64,000 bases of DNA, taken from NCBI RefSeq assembly GCF_041206865.1, contig NZ_JBGEDP010000002.1, forward strand, positions 62,001-126,000. Reading direction: 5' to 3'. Positions within the stretch are counted from its first letter, which is position 1. Every line of letters starts with the position of its first letter. A program made the position numbers and the translations under genes. The notes below the pieces were generated by a model. The model made no database searches and was not told the origin of the DNA. It was given only the letters and a program-made list of their open reading frames with translations. Origin of the DNA: Mycobacterium sp. HUMS_12744610. GTDB lineage: Bacteria > Actinomycetota > Actinomycetes > Mycobacteriales > Mycobacteriaceae. Below are positions 17,244-25,485 of the stretch, piece after piece.

Positions 17244-18274
17244 GCCTCACCCACTCTCCCTGCGGCGTTGGTGATTACGGATTGCGAGGGGCGCTTGCCC
17301 CCGCCTACCGGCGTTGGGAACTGGTCCCATGTTCGGCCGTCCAGTTCGCGGCCAGCCGTCTTCTTGCCGACCCGCTGGAGGATCTCGCGTAATACGAATC
17401 CATGGGGGGCATCTTGCGTTGCTGAGCCATAGATCCGAGGACCGTCGAGAACCCCGACACCGTAACGTCTGGTGCTTGCCCATTCACCGTTTTGCTTATG
17501 CAAGAACGCAACACCGTTGGCTAGGCAATGGTCTCGAATCGTGCGCGCCCATTGCGGATCCATCGGGCGAGCGCCAGGACCGGATTCGCCACCGGTAATC
17601 ACCCAGTCGATCCCATTCAAGTCCAAGCTGGGCAACGCGCCCAGTAGCGGCTCCAGCGACAAGAACCGGACCGAGGCCGCGGTCTCCCGTAAATCGTCGG
17701 CGCGCCCGGTGTAGTCATCTGACTCGATCGAGGTTCCTAGCCACACGTTGGGCAGGGGCCACGGGCATTCCCCGTCGGTCCGCTCGAACAACCATCGGAT
17801 GTTCCATGCCGGGATGTTCGGGCCGTTTCGACGGAGATCCCACAGTGCCTGCATCATCGCCTTGTGGACTCGGCCCCCGTGAGCGAGAAGCTCGCGCATC
17901 CGGCCCGGTCGTTTCGTTAGTACTTGGTAGCTGTGCTGCGGAGTGAGTGCCATCGTGGCGAAGATCTTCCCTTGGAAGTCAGCGGCGACGCGCGCGTGGA
18001 AGACGTCAGACATGCTGTCCAAGAACACCATTTGACTCTTGCGTGGCCACTTGACGATCGGATCCAGCACCGATTCTTGATGCATTGTCACTTCGAATCC
18101 GGGACCGCTCGTGCGTGGATCGCCGTCATTCTGGTACTTCGCCGATCCCATCGCCTTGAGTCGACGGGCCATCGTCATCGCGTAGCAGCGATCGCACCCA
18201 GGTGAAATTCGGTCACAACCAGTTGTCGGGTTCCACGTGGCTTCGGTCCATTCGATGGATGTGGCGGTACTCAC
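17240..18274 (-). CDS. DUF5131 (phage Gp37/Gp68-like) protein
   Basis: 344 residues beginning TSIEWTEATWNPTTGCDRIS then PGCDRCYA, a Cys-rich motif (CxxxxxxCxxC) characteristic of this family. It continues with VFLDSMSDVFH, YQVLTKRPGRM, NVWLGTSIESDD and WVITGGESGPGARPM, all family signatures. The fold is radical-SAM-like, but no activity is established to my knowledge. Common on mycobacteriophages and plasmids. GTG start at 18274. Confidence 0.85.
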   Translation of the reverse strand: MSTATSIEWTEATWNPTTGCDRISPGCDRCYAMTMARRLKAMGSAKYQNDGDPRTSGPGFEVTMHQESVLDPIVKWPRKSQMVFLDSMSDVFHARVAADFQGKIFATMALTPQHSYQVLTKRPGRMRELLAHGGRVHKAMMQALWDLRRNGPNIPAWNIRWLFERTDGECPWPLPNVWLGTSIESDDYTGRADDLRETAASVRFLSLEPLLGALPSLDLNGIDWVITGGESGPGARPMDPQWARTIRDHCLANGVAFLHKQNGEWASTRRYGVGVLDGPRIYGSATQDAPHGFVLREILQRVGKKTAGRELDGRTWDQFPTPVGGGKRPSQSVITNAAGRVGEA

Positions 18275-18412
18275 CGCTTCCCTCCCGGCGAATCATCAAG
18301 CAGCCGAAAGCGATACCTGCGGACCACTTTCAGATACCCCTCACTGCCGTTGAGTTCTGCGCAGCGCCGGCAGTCCGATGGTCAGCCCGCGCCTGTAGCG
18401 GGTACGGCCGAT

Positions 18413-19246
18413 TCATGCGCTTGCCTCGAACTGGGCTAGCGGATCGACGTCCGGAATGCCGTGAAGCGTCAGAGGCCTTCCGGAATCCAGTTCCTGACTC
18501 CACTGAAACACCCATTCGCCCAGACCATCGCCCGCGTCGAACTCTGCAACGAGACGGCGCGCCGCGATGTCGGCGACCTTTGGGCCGACACGCTGCAGCA
18601 CAGCCAGCAGATACGTCATTCCCCAGCCGTTGACGCTGCATGAGATCGCCTCATGCCAAGCCTCCCGGTTCTTGGCGATCAATTCGCGTTCGCGGATCGA
18701 CTTGTATTGCGCTGGCCACCAGTCCAATTGCTCCCGCAGCAGCGTCGTCGCGGGTTCACGCTCGCGTGCGGCGCGCTTGTCTTCATCATCGCCCCACAGC
18801 GACACGGGGCCGCTGTAGCCCTCATCCATTTGCCAGTCTCGGATGGCTGCGCGGACAGCGTCGGCCAGGTCTGCGTTCTCCGGTCTGGCGAAGTGGTTTC
18901 GCGTGTCGAAATCCCAGTCGAAGTGTTTGAGCGCGGCGGCCAGTTTCTCCAGGCCGCTCACATAGGTGCTTTCAACGAGCTGCGCGCCGGTGTGCGTGTG
19001 CGTCAAGGCAAGCGTTCCGCGGAATCGCAGATTGCCATCGTCCTTGCTGCACCCCACCGCTGGTGCGATCACCAAGTGTGGGCAGACCGTGGGCTGCGCA
19101 GGTACCCACACTGTCTGCACCCGTCTACCATCAATACTCAGCGGTATCGCCTGGCGCACAAAGTCCTTCAGTTCCGGGCCGCATTGCCCGGAGAGTTCTG
19201 GTGGAGCCTCACCCAGGGGCTCGGTACCGTCTTCAGTTGCGTTCAT
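18413..19246 (-). CDS. Hypothetical protein
   Basis: 277 residues from the ATG at 19246, which has GGGGAG upstream. Central region includes FRGTLALTHTHTGAQLVEST and a charged helix block REREPATTLLREQLDWWPAQ. The C-terminus is helical. A 302-residue version from a GTG at 19321 is possible but that GTG lies too close to its purine tract. A 22-codon frame is coupled just upstream. No family recognised. Confidence 0.6.
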   Translation of the reverse strand: MNATEDGTEPLGEAPPELSGQCGPELKDFVRQAIPLSIDGRRVQTVWVPAQPTVCPHLVIAPAVGCSKDDGNLRFRGTLALTHTHTGAQLVESTYVSGLEKLAAALKHFDWDFDTRNHFARPENADLADAVRAAIRDWQMDEGYSGPVSLWGDDEDKRAAREREPATTLLREQLDWWPAQYKSIRERELIAKNREAWHEAISCSVNGWGMTYLLAVLQRVGPKVADIAARRLVAEFDAGDGLGEWVFQWSQELDSGRPLTLHGIPDVDPLAQFEASA

Positions 19247-19311
19247 CTCTGCTCCCCTAACCACGTCGTGTTGCACCACGCGACCCTGAAGCCGTCGAAA
19301 AGTGCGGTCAT
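19243..19311 (-). CDS. 22-codon coupled micro-gene
   Basis: MTALFDGFRVAWCNTTWLGE then QR. A GGAGAAGG ribosome site precedes the ATG and the stop overlaps the next gene's start (ATGA). It could be a leader peptide controlling the 277-residue protein or simply a short conserved phage-type peptide. Confidence 0.4.
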   Translation of the reverse strand: MTALFDGFRVAWCNTTWLGEQR

Positions 19312-19407
19312 GAATGTTCACCTTCTCCTGATGGGACTCGGCCCCAGGTGGGGTTTAGATGAGGAAATGTCCCAGTGGGATCTCCGTCTGCCCGATTCGA
19401 GGTCTGG

Positions 19408-19692
19408 TCATGCACAGGTCCGCCTCTTCCCTGTTTCCGGTTTGTGGCCGCGATGAGCACCCGGGGTACGTCGTGGCGATCGCGCACGCGTCCACAGTTG
19501 CTGTCGCGCGCGGAGCTGCTCGGCGAAGCCGTGGGTCAGCTTTGGCCAGTCGCCGATGGTGTAGTCGGCGTCGAGGATGTCGTCACAGTCGGGACAGGTG
19601 ACGTCCTGACGAAACGTTGTGAGGTCGCCGTCTTGTTCGCAAAGCGCTCCGGGGATACCTCCGCCGTCCGGCGCATGTACGTGGATGTTCAT
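19408..19692 (-). CDS. Small zinc-ribbon-like protein
   Basis: 94 residues (MNIHVHAPDGGGIPGALCEQ...). A CEQDGDLTTFRQDVTCPDCD region gives three Cys, suggesting a metal knuckle. The second half is basic. The start is coupled to the preceding 66-residue gene by ATGA. Confidence 0.5.
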   Translation of the reverse strand: MNIHVHAPDGGGIPGALCEQDGDLTTFRQDVTCPDCDDILDADYTIGDWPKLTHGFAEQLRARQQLWTRARSPRRTPGAHRGHKPETGKRRTCA

Positions 19693-19892
19693 CAAACCGC
19701 CTTTCCTGGCTTGTGTTTCGGGTCGGTTGTTCGATCCCGCGCATGTAGCCTCACCTCGGTCGCCGGCGTGGGAGTATCCGGTCTGCGACTGACGCCGCTC
19801 GTTGCTTGCCTTGCGATGAGTTCGTATCCCACATCCACAACGGAACGTGGTTGGGTGGTGCCTGGGATCAGCCAGCCGGGGGGGCGTGTCAT
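19692..19892 (-). CDS. Small hypothetical protein next to the IS256 element
   Basis: 66 residues (MTRPPGWLIPGTTQPRSVVD...). Its ATG lies five bases from the left end of the insertion sequence, so its own promoter, or an upstream part of the gene, has probably been displaced by the insertion. Confidence 0.4.
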   Translation of the reverse strand: MTRPPGWLIPGTTQPRSVVDVGYELIARQATSGVSRRPDTPTPATEVRLHARDRTTDPKHKPGKAV

Positions 19893-19896
19893 TCCA

Positions 19897-21284
19897 TCTG
19901 TGTAAGTCCGGGGTGGTCCATCATCGGACCGCCGTTGGGCGGACAGAAGGAGTGTTTTGTGACCAAGACCATGCAGATGCCGGCTGAGGAGACGACCGCG
20001 GCGCGGCGGCTGGCCGAGATGTTCACCGAAGAGACGCTGGACTCGTTGATTAAGGATGCGGTGAAGACCGGGACCCCGATCGACGGCGCGGACGGTTTGC
20101 TGAACCAGCTGACTAAGGCCGTGCTGGAGCGGGCGCTGAATGCGGAGCTAACCCACCATCTGGGTTATGAGGCCGGCGATCCGGCCGGACGCGGATCGGG
20201 AAATTCGCGCAACGGCACCACGCCGAAAACGGTGACCACCGTCAACGGCCCGGTGCAGATCGATGCGCCGCGTGATCGCAACGGCTCGTTTGAGCCGGCG
20301 ATTGTGCCGAAGAAGACCCGCCGGCTCAACAACATCAATTCGGTGGTGTTGTCGCTGTATTCACGGGGAATGACCACCCGCGATATCGAAGCCCACCTGC
20401 AGGAGGTCTATGGGGCGTCGGTGTCGCGGGAGTTGATCTCCAATATCACCGAGGTGGTGGTCGATGAGATCAAGGCCTGGCAGGCCCGCCCGCTCGATGA
20501 GGTCTACCCGATCCTCTACATCGATGGGCTGCGGCTGCGGATCGGCGACAACGGGGTCATCACCACCAAGGTCGCCTATTTGGCCATTGGCGTGGATCTG
20601 GAGGGCCGCAAACACGCCTTGGGCTGCTGGATCCAGGACTCCGAGGGGGCGAAGTTCTGGCAGAAGGTCGTCATCGACCTGCGCAACCGCGGGGTGCGCG
20701 ACATCCTCATCGCCTGCTGCGACGGGCTGACCGGTCTGCCTGATGCGATCCGCTCGATCTATCCCGATACCGTGGTGCAGACCTGCGTCGTGCACGTCAT
20801 TAGGAATGCGATGCGCTTCGTGTCTTATAAGGACCGCAAGAAGGTCGCCACCGCGATGCGGGCGATCTACAGTGCGCCGACCGTCGATGGAGCCGAACTC
20901 GCACTCAAGGAGTTCGACCAGCAATTCGGCGCCCAATATCCGGGTGCAATTGACGTGTGGCACAACGCCTGGGGGGAATTCGTTCCGTTCCTGGACTATC
21001 CGGTGGAGTTGCGCAAGATCGTCTACACCACCAATGCGATCGAGTCGATCAACTTCCAGTTGCGCAAGATCACCAAGAACCGTGGTCATTTCACGGACAA
21101 GGACGCCGCGATGAAGTTGCTGTACCTCGGGCTGCGCAACATCTCCAGCGAGAGAGGAGGCTATTCGGGTACTGGAACGCACAACTGGACTGTGGCGCTC
21201 AACACACTCGCCAGACTATTCCCTGGGCGAATCCCATTGTGCTAGAATACAACTCGTAGTCAAATCACCTCTGACTTACACAGA
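19897..21284 (+). mobile_element. IS256-family insertion sequence, apparently intact
   Basis: About 1.39 kb. The left end TCTGTGTAAGTCCGGGGTGG and the right end, in reverse complement TCTGTGTAAGTCAGAGGTGA, form imperfect terminal inverted repeats around one full-length transposase. I could not see a convincing 8-9 bp target duplication (TCATTCCA versus AATCGTGA). The copy is old or was left by recombination. Confidence 0.85.
19959..21245 (+). CDS. IS256-family (Mutator-type) DDE transposase
   Basis: 428 residues from a GTG at 19959 preceded by AGAAGGAG. DDE residues sit in YPILYIDGLRLRIGDN, ILIACCDGLTGLPDAI and TNAIESINFQLRKITKNRG. The HHLGYEAGDPAGRGSGNSRN zone and CVVHVIRNAMRFV are hallmark motifs of the family. 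Full length, no frameshift, so probably active or recently so. Confidence 0.95.
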   Translation: MTKTMQMPAEETTAARRLAEMFTEETLDSLIKDAVKTGTPIDGADGLLNQLTKAVLERALNAELTHHLGYEAGDPAGRGSGNSRNGTTPKTVTTVNGPVQIDAPRDRNGSFEPAIVPKKTRRLNNINSVVLSLYSRGMTTRDIEAHLQEVYGASVSRELISNITEVVVDEIKAWQARPLDEVYPILYIDGLRLRIGDNGVITTKVAYLAIGVDLEGRKHALGCWIQDSEGAKFWQKVVIDLRNRGVRDILIACCDGLTGLPDAIRSIYPDTVVQTCVVHVIRNAMRFVSYKDRKKVATAMRAIYSAPTVDGAELALKEFDQQFGAQYPGAIDVWHNAWGEFVPFLDYPVELRKIVYTTNAIESINFQLRKITKNRGHFTDKDAAMKLLYLGLRNISSERGGYSGTGTHNWTVALNTLARLFPGRIPLC

Positions 21285-21297
21285 AATCGTGACAGGC

Positions 21298-21489
21298 TCA
21301 GCCGGGGAACCGCACCGTCACCGTCTCCCCGAGTGCCCCGAGGTCCACAGGGACGGAGATTTCCACCCAGCCGTCGACGCAGGACCACTCGGCCAACAGT
21401 TGTGGTTCGGGGCCGTCGTCGTTGGTGCAGTCGATGCGCATGGAGTCCAGCCACACCGCGGCCGGCAACCGAATCGCCTCATCGGCCAT
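21298..21489 (-). CDS. Small hypothetical protein
   Basis: 63 residues (MADEAIRLPAAVWLDSMRID...), mostly beta strands (WVEISVPVDLGALGETVTV). Starts inside the end of the upstream zinc-knuckle gene and ends 14 bp from the IS right end. No family recognised. Confidence 0.55.
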   Translation of the reverse strand: MADEAIRLPAAVWLDSMRIDCTNDDGPEPQLLAEWSCVDGWVEISVPVDLGALGETVTVRFPG

Positions 21490-21925
21490 GGCCGCGGCCC
21501 CCTTGCGCCTTACCTGAACCACCTGTGCCACAGGTATTTACATTCCACGACCCGTTATCGGTGTAATCCGTGTCATCCAAGTCCCACAGCTGCCCATTCG
21601 GGTCGAGGACACTGTCGTGCCCGCAGCCCGGACACCGGAACGCCGATAGCACCCCCACTGGATGGCGGCCCCTTCGCAACCGTGCCCGGCCGATCGCCGG
21701 CGGGGCGGTGTCCGGATCCGTCCAAACACGTCCAACGTTGATCATCCGCGTATCCGTGGACCCGCAGCGATCGCACGACTCAGGCCGCACTCGCCTTGGT
21801 GGGCAGATGAACACCTCGCCGGTGCTCGACCAGGATCCCCACTGCACTGGCAGCCCGTCCCACCGTGGCGGCAGATCATGCGCGCGCGGCCACAGGTCCA
21901 GCGCCCCCTGCCCGACCTCAGCCAT
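21479..21925 (-). CDS. Protein with two CxxC zinc knuckles
   Basis: 148 residues. CDRCGSTDTRMINVGRVWTD and FRCPGCGHDSVLDPNGQLWD supply two CxxC pairs that could hold one zinc ion. This is the composition of many small phage proteins. Overlaps neighbours on both sides, hence part of a coupled run. Confidence 0.6.
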   Translation of the reverse strand: MAEVGQGALDLWPRAHDLPPRWDGLPVQWGSWSSTGEVFICPPRRVRPESCDRCGSTDTRMINVGRVWTDPDTAPPAIGRARLRRGRHPVGVLSAFRCPGCGHDSVLDPNGQLWDLDDTDYTDNGSWNVNTCGTGGSGKAQGGRGHGR

Positions 21926-22187
21926 GACGCCCACCGTGGTCGCCAGCCAGATGCGCACTCCACTTCTCCTCGAACACAGCCAGCGCCGAAGCACGCTCCT
22001 GGTCAAGGTAGTGCTCGTACTCCTCACGATGCGCTTCACGCAGCCGCGCTAACGCACGCCCGGGAGCCGGCGAAAGCTCCCACGACCGCAACACCGTCCG
22101 CCGCATGCCGCAGGCGCACTCATTGACCTCTTGCACGGCCGGCTGGTCCAGGTCGACGATGTCGACAGCGCTCGCAGCCAGGTCCAT
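21918..22187 (-). CDS. Small hypothetical protein
   Basis: 89 residues. An N-terminal acidic segment with CACGMRR (CxC) is followed by a long charged helix (RLREAHREEYEHYLDQERAS). Coupled to the next gene. Function unknown. Confidence 0.55.
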   Translation of the reverse strand: MDLAASAVDIVDLDQPAVQEVNECACGMRRTVLRSWELSPAPGRALARLREAHREEYEHYLDQERASALAVFEEKWSAHLAGDHGGRHG

Positions 22188-22244
22188 GTTCTCGATCGTT
22201 CAACCCGCCATACCTGTTTTCAACAGGACCATGACGCCCGGCAG

Positions 22245-22964
22245 CTACCGCTGCAGCAACCCTGCAGAGGCCTGCCCCGGTCGCCACCGCATCAGGTCGC
22301 CCCGCGGACGGCGACAGCTCGGCGGTATCACCGTCATCCGGCACAGCAGCTCAGTCACCTCGGGCACGGGGTCAGGCGCGGTGGGGTCAGCAACCAGGAC
22401 CAGGTGGGCCTGGTTGACCCGGCCATCCACGGCAATCCTTCGCAGCGGGCCCCGGCAGCTGTCCCCGATCCCGTCGACGATCCCCTTCACGGTGTCGACG
22501 ACCACCAGAAGCGGCGCCGCCGGAAGGGGATACATCAGGTCGACGCTTCGCTGCAGCAGTGCACTGTGCTCGGTCGGCGTGGTCGCCACCTCGACGCCGG
22601 GCCAACCGAGGAACTCCCCATATTCGCGGTCGAACTGCCGCAGGATGTGAACCCGCCAACGCGCACGAGCGGCCGCCACCGCGATGTTCTGGGCCGTGAT
22701 CGTCTTGCCGCTCCCAACGACGCCGCCAAGGTGCAGATGCGGCCACAGGTCGGCCTCAGGTCGCCACACGACGTCATCACCCAGCTCTGTGACGGCGATC
22801 GGCATGCTGATGTCGGACGTCCCCGAGGTCTCGGGCGCGAAGTCGGCCTCGGGCAACGCGTAGACGCCGTCTCGCTGCCGAGCAACACTGATCATCCGAC
22901 GTACTCGTGGCTGCGACGGTATGGATAGTGACGGATGCTTTCGGCGTAAGAAGGACAGGTTCAT
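22245..22964 (-). CDS. FtsK/SpoIIIE-like P-loop ATPase
   Basis: 239 residues. A Walker A HLGGVVGSGKTITAQNIAVA is followed by a strand-rich middle (RVHILRQFDREY) and a Walker B-like LLVVVDTVKGIV, then AHLVLVADPT. The size is that of a single FtsK-type motor domain without membrane helices, similar to short DNA-translocase-like ATPases of actinobacterial plasmids and phages. It might help transfer or segregate the host replicon; its C-terminal end seems short. Confidence 0.65.
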   Translation of the reverse strand: MNLSFLRRKHPSLSIPSQPRVRRMISVARQRDGVYALPEADFAPETSGTSDISMPIAVTELGDDVVWRPEADLWPHLHLGGVVGSGKTITAQNIAVAAARARWRVHILRQFDREYGEFLGWPGVEVATTPTEHSALLQRSVDLMYPLPAAPLLVVVDTVKGIVDGIGDSCRGPLRRIAVDGRVNQAHLVLVADPTAPDPVPEVTELLCRMTVIPPSCRRPRGDLMRWRPGQASAGLLQR

Positions 22965-23225
22965 ACGTTCGATCGTCGATTCCCGGCAGTGCCGTCTCAA
23001 GAGGAGCCGGGCCGGGAACCGGCTAGCGTCTACGACCGTCGTCCAGTATCGGACGCTCGGTCGGCCAAGCTTCTATGTGCCGCGCCCGGATGCGACGTTC
23101 GCACCCCGACCCGGGGCCCACGCCGTGGGCTACCGGCGGACCGTGGCGGGTGTCGCAGGCGCTTCCATTCGAGGGGATCTGGGGGCGCACCTGCGACAAC
23201 CCATGATCGACGCTACAGCAGCCGA

Positions 23226-23375
23226 TCAGGAACGCCTCGCCGCGAGCGCGTCGCAACGCCGCGCGAACTCCTCGCACTGCTGGGCTTGTACAGCATCCCC
23301 GCCTTCCCGGTACTCGGCGGCACGGCCGCGGTAGTACCGCGCTCGGGTCGGGAAATCAGTCGGCGTCCGCGTCAT
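23226..23375 (-). CDS. Small helical hypothetical protein
   Basis: 49 residues (MTRTPTDFPTRARYYRGRAA...), a charged helical hairpin. The natural-looking part begins at the ATG at 23375, so the longer frame was rejected. About 260 bp separate it from the ATPase gene and hold nothing I can support. Confidence 0.45.
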   Translation of the reverse strand: MTRTPTDFPTRARYYRGRAAEYREGGDAVQAQQCEEFARRCDALAARRS

Positions 23376-23439
23376 ATCCCGTGATTCTGCGCCACGGGTA
23401 CGACAGCCACAGCCGTCGCAGTCGGTGCCCGCCAGGCCA

Positions 23440-24051
23440 TCAGCAACTCTTCTGCTCGACCACAAGGGTGGCCGACTCGACCACACCGAGCGCAAGTCGC
23501 CACGCTTCGAGCCGGTCGCTGTATGCGGTCTCAGGGCGCGCGCAGCCGTCATACCAGTCCGCCCGCTGCTCACACTCCAAGTAGCTGGAATGCCAGCCGT
23601 CCGGGTGAAGTACGAATGGGTCAAGCCACCAGCGCCATCCGATCGAATTGGGGTGTCCGCGTCCGTCAGCGAGCTGGTGCAATCGTGCGGTTACCTCAGG
23701 GCGCGAGTCGCGGACTCGATGCAGCTCCGGCCATGGGATGCACCAGCGTGGCCGCTGATCCCAGCCCAGCCAAGTGTCACCAGCTTCGAATCTCAGGCCG
23801 TCATGCCAGATCGCCCACGCCCAACCGGGCTTGCCGGCCGGCCCTCGACGGAAGCTCGCCTTCGCCTCCCCGCGATCAAGTTTGCGCTCGATCGCATCCG
23901 AGTGCAGCCACCAGCCAATGAGGCCCGGCCACGGTGTCTCGGTGAGGAAGCGACTGGCTGCTGAGGACGCGTCGCGCGCGGCGCCAGCGCGCGCATCTTC
24001 AGCAGCTTCAATCTCACCGAAGAGGTCGAACTGTACCGCCCGCGTCGTCAT
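23440..24051 (-). CDS. Hypothetical Trp-rich protein
   Basis: 203 residues from MTTRAVQFDLFGEIEAAEDA. It is rich in Trp and aromatic residues (WPGLIGWWLHSDAIERK, GWRWWLDPFVLHPDGWHSS). This type of protein is common on mycobacterial plasmids and phages but has no known role. Followed to the right by a zinc-motif gene. Confidence 0.65.
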   Translation of the reverse strand: MTTRAVQFDLFGEIEAAEDARAGAARDASSAASRFLTETPWPGLIGWWLHSDAIERKLDRGEAKASFRRGPAGKPGWAWAIWHDGLRFEAGDTWLGWDQRPRWCIPWPELHRVRDSRPEVTARLHQLADGRGHPNSIGWRWWLDPFVLHPDGWHSSYLECEQRADWYDGCARPETAYSDRLEAWRLALGVVESATLVVEQKSC

Positions 24052-24077
24052 CGAGTCCTCCTGCACCGCTTTGATGT

Positions 24078-24296
24078 TCAGCGAGTAAGCCGTGCGATTT
24101 CGGCTGCGCTCGGCACGTAGCGCAGCGCTCGAACCCGCCCCAGATGCGCCCGCTTATCTGGGCGGAAGTTCGGCTGGGGACTTCCGTCGTAGCGCACTGG
24201 CGGGTCGCCGGCACATTCGCAGGTGGGTCGGCTCGGCGTCGTGTAGGGCTGCCCGCACCGCTGGCACCAACCGGCCTTCGAGATAGCGGTCATCAT
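24078..24296 (-). CDS. Small Cys-rich protein
   Basis: 72 residues starting MMTAISKAGWCQRCGQPYTT, with WCQRCGQ and PTCECAG giving two Cys pairs that could bind zinc. Good ribosome site GGAG 3-6 nt upstream. No further family assignment. Confidence 0.55.
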   Translation of the reverse strand: MMTAISKAGWCQRCGQPYTTPSRPTCECAGDPPVRYDGSPQPNFRPDKRAHLGRVRALRYVPSAAEIARLTR

Positions 24297-24321
24297 GATC
24301 TCCTTTGCGTCATGCCGGTGG

Positions 24322-24534
24322 TCATCTCTCGGCCCACCATGTGCGGCACCTTGGCGCGTCGCGACGCCGAGTGATTTCGCCAACGAGTACACCGTCGCAG
24401 GTCTTGATCGTCGCTTTGCGCCAACCCTGGTCATAGAGACGTTCGGTAAGGGCGGCTGGTGGCACATCCTCCACGGCGCCACTGCCCGCAGTGCCCGACT
24501 TCTTTATCCCCGTATAGAACAGGCGCTCAATCAT
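24322..24534 (-). CDS. Small hypothetical protein
   Basis: 70 residues (MIERLFYTGIKKSG...ALTERLYDQGWRKATIKTCD), alpha/beta with natural composition, preceded by GGAGG. No motif recognised. Confidence 0.55.
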   Translation of the reverse strand: MIERLFYTGIKKSGTAGSGAVEDVPPAALTERLYDQGWRKATIKTCDGVLVGEITRRRDAPRCRTWWAER

Positions 24535-24563
24535 TTTCGGAACCTCCCCGGTTTAGTAGGCTC

Positions 24564-24809
24564 TCAACTTCTGACGGCGTGAAGGGTAACCTTCGTTGCC
24601 TCTCGCGATCGTGGTTCGTCTTCAAGCTTCAGCCTTCGTGGCTCTATCCAGGAGACGTCGTGATTGTTGTGGCTCACGGCAATGCAGTTCGCGGCGGCGG
24701 CTTCGGGGTGACGCGATTGGTCGAGAACACGACCGAATCGGCGTAGCCGTCCGCATTTCCAGCTGACGCGCTGACCCGGTTTCACAGCGCTGGCCTGCTG
24801 CCTGTTCAT
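24564..24809 (-). CDS. Small basic hypothetical protein
   Basis: 81 residues (MNRQQASAVKPGQRVSWKCG...). It looks like a small beta-barrel (GQRVSWKCGRLRRFGRV, NCIAVSHNNHDVSWIEP), as in SH3- or KOW-like folds; that is a guess. GGGGAGGAG precedes the ATG, which overlaps the upstream stop. Confidence 0.55.
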   Translation of the reverse strand: MNRQQASAVKPGQRVSWKCGRLRRFGRVLDQSRHPEAAAANCIAVSHNNHDVSWIEPRRLKLEDEPRSREATKVTLHAVRS

Positions 24810-25321
24810 CTCTGCTCCTCCCCTTCCAGCCGCCCGACGTAGCCGGCGGCCGCGGCCTCCTCGCTCCACAGTGCGTCCATGCGCTCAGATAGCTTGCGGC
24901 GCCGCGCCGTTGCGATCTCCATGTCGATGTCGGCAGCCGCTAGGTCGGCCTTTAGGTCGGCGTATTCACAGCGCCCTTCCACCCGCGCTCGTACGTCTGC
25001 GATGGTTGGTGTCTCCGACTTCGGGTTGGACGCCCTGGCCTCGTTCTCTAGCCGTTCGAACGCTGCCAGCGCCGCCGGTAGATCGGGGTACTCGACTGGG
25101 TGGTAGTTGATGGTCAACGAATATCCGTCTTCACCTCCGCGCTGCCAGGTGCTCATGTGCACAATTCGGCCGTCTGGCAGCGATCGGCTCCAATAGCAGC
25201 CAACTCGCGCTTGGGTCCATCCAGTAAACGGATCGTCGACCTCATCCGGGACGGCGTATTCGTGCTGTGCCGCGCCTCCCGCACGAAGCCGGGTGGCGAT
25301 CGGAGTATCCCGTCGTGACAT
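24806..25321 (-). CDS. Hypothetical protein under a GTCGnnTATAGTAGAC promoter
   Basis: 171 residues. The N-terminal half is beta-rich and aromatic (WTQARVGCYWSRSLPDGRIV, GYSLTINYHPVEYPDL), the C-terminal half a coiled coil (YADLKADLAAADIDMEIATA). The ATG is 8 nt from TATAGT, indicating a leaderless mRNA. First gene of a small leftward operon (to 24564). Function unknown. Confidence 0.6.
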   Translation of the reverse strand: MSRRDTPIATRLRAGGAAQHEYAVPDEVDDPFTGWTQARVGCYWSRSLPDGRIVHMSTWQRGGEDGYSLTINYHPVEYPDLPAALAAFERLENEARASNPKSETPTIADVRARVEGRCEYADLKADLAAADIDMEIATARRRKLSERMDALWSEEAAAAGYVGRLEGEEQR

Positions 25322-25323
25322 AT

Positions 25324-25339
25324 GTCTACTATAGTCGAC
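25324..25339 (-). promoter_or_regulatory. GTCGACTATAGTAGAC promoter/operator copy
   Basis: Read on the minus strand: GTCGACTATAGTAGAC, then AT and the ATG of the 171-residue gene. It is a near-palindrome of 16 bp and matches the paired copies at 14919-14959 in all but the two variable positions. Probably a -10 region shared by a co-regulated set. Confidence 0.55.
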
Positions 25340-25485
25340 ATCTCCGACAAACGCGCGCCGTCGGCGGCAAGGATCCGAGCACGCGATCTGCCCCCGGACA
25401 GCGCTCGATGCCGCTAATGGACGATTGGATGCTGCCGGAACTGTTCGAGGACTTCAGGTCGGAGGGGGGCCCACCCATCGGTTTG

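Noticed and set aside
19897..21284. IS256 target-site duplication
   Set aside because: Flanks TCATTCCA and AATCGTGA do not match; no duplication was called.
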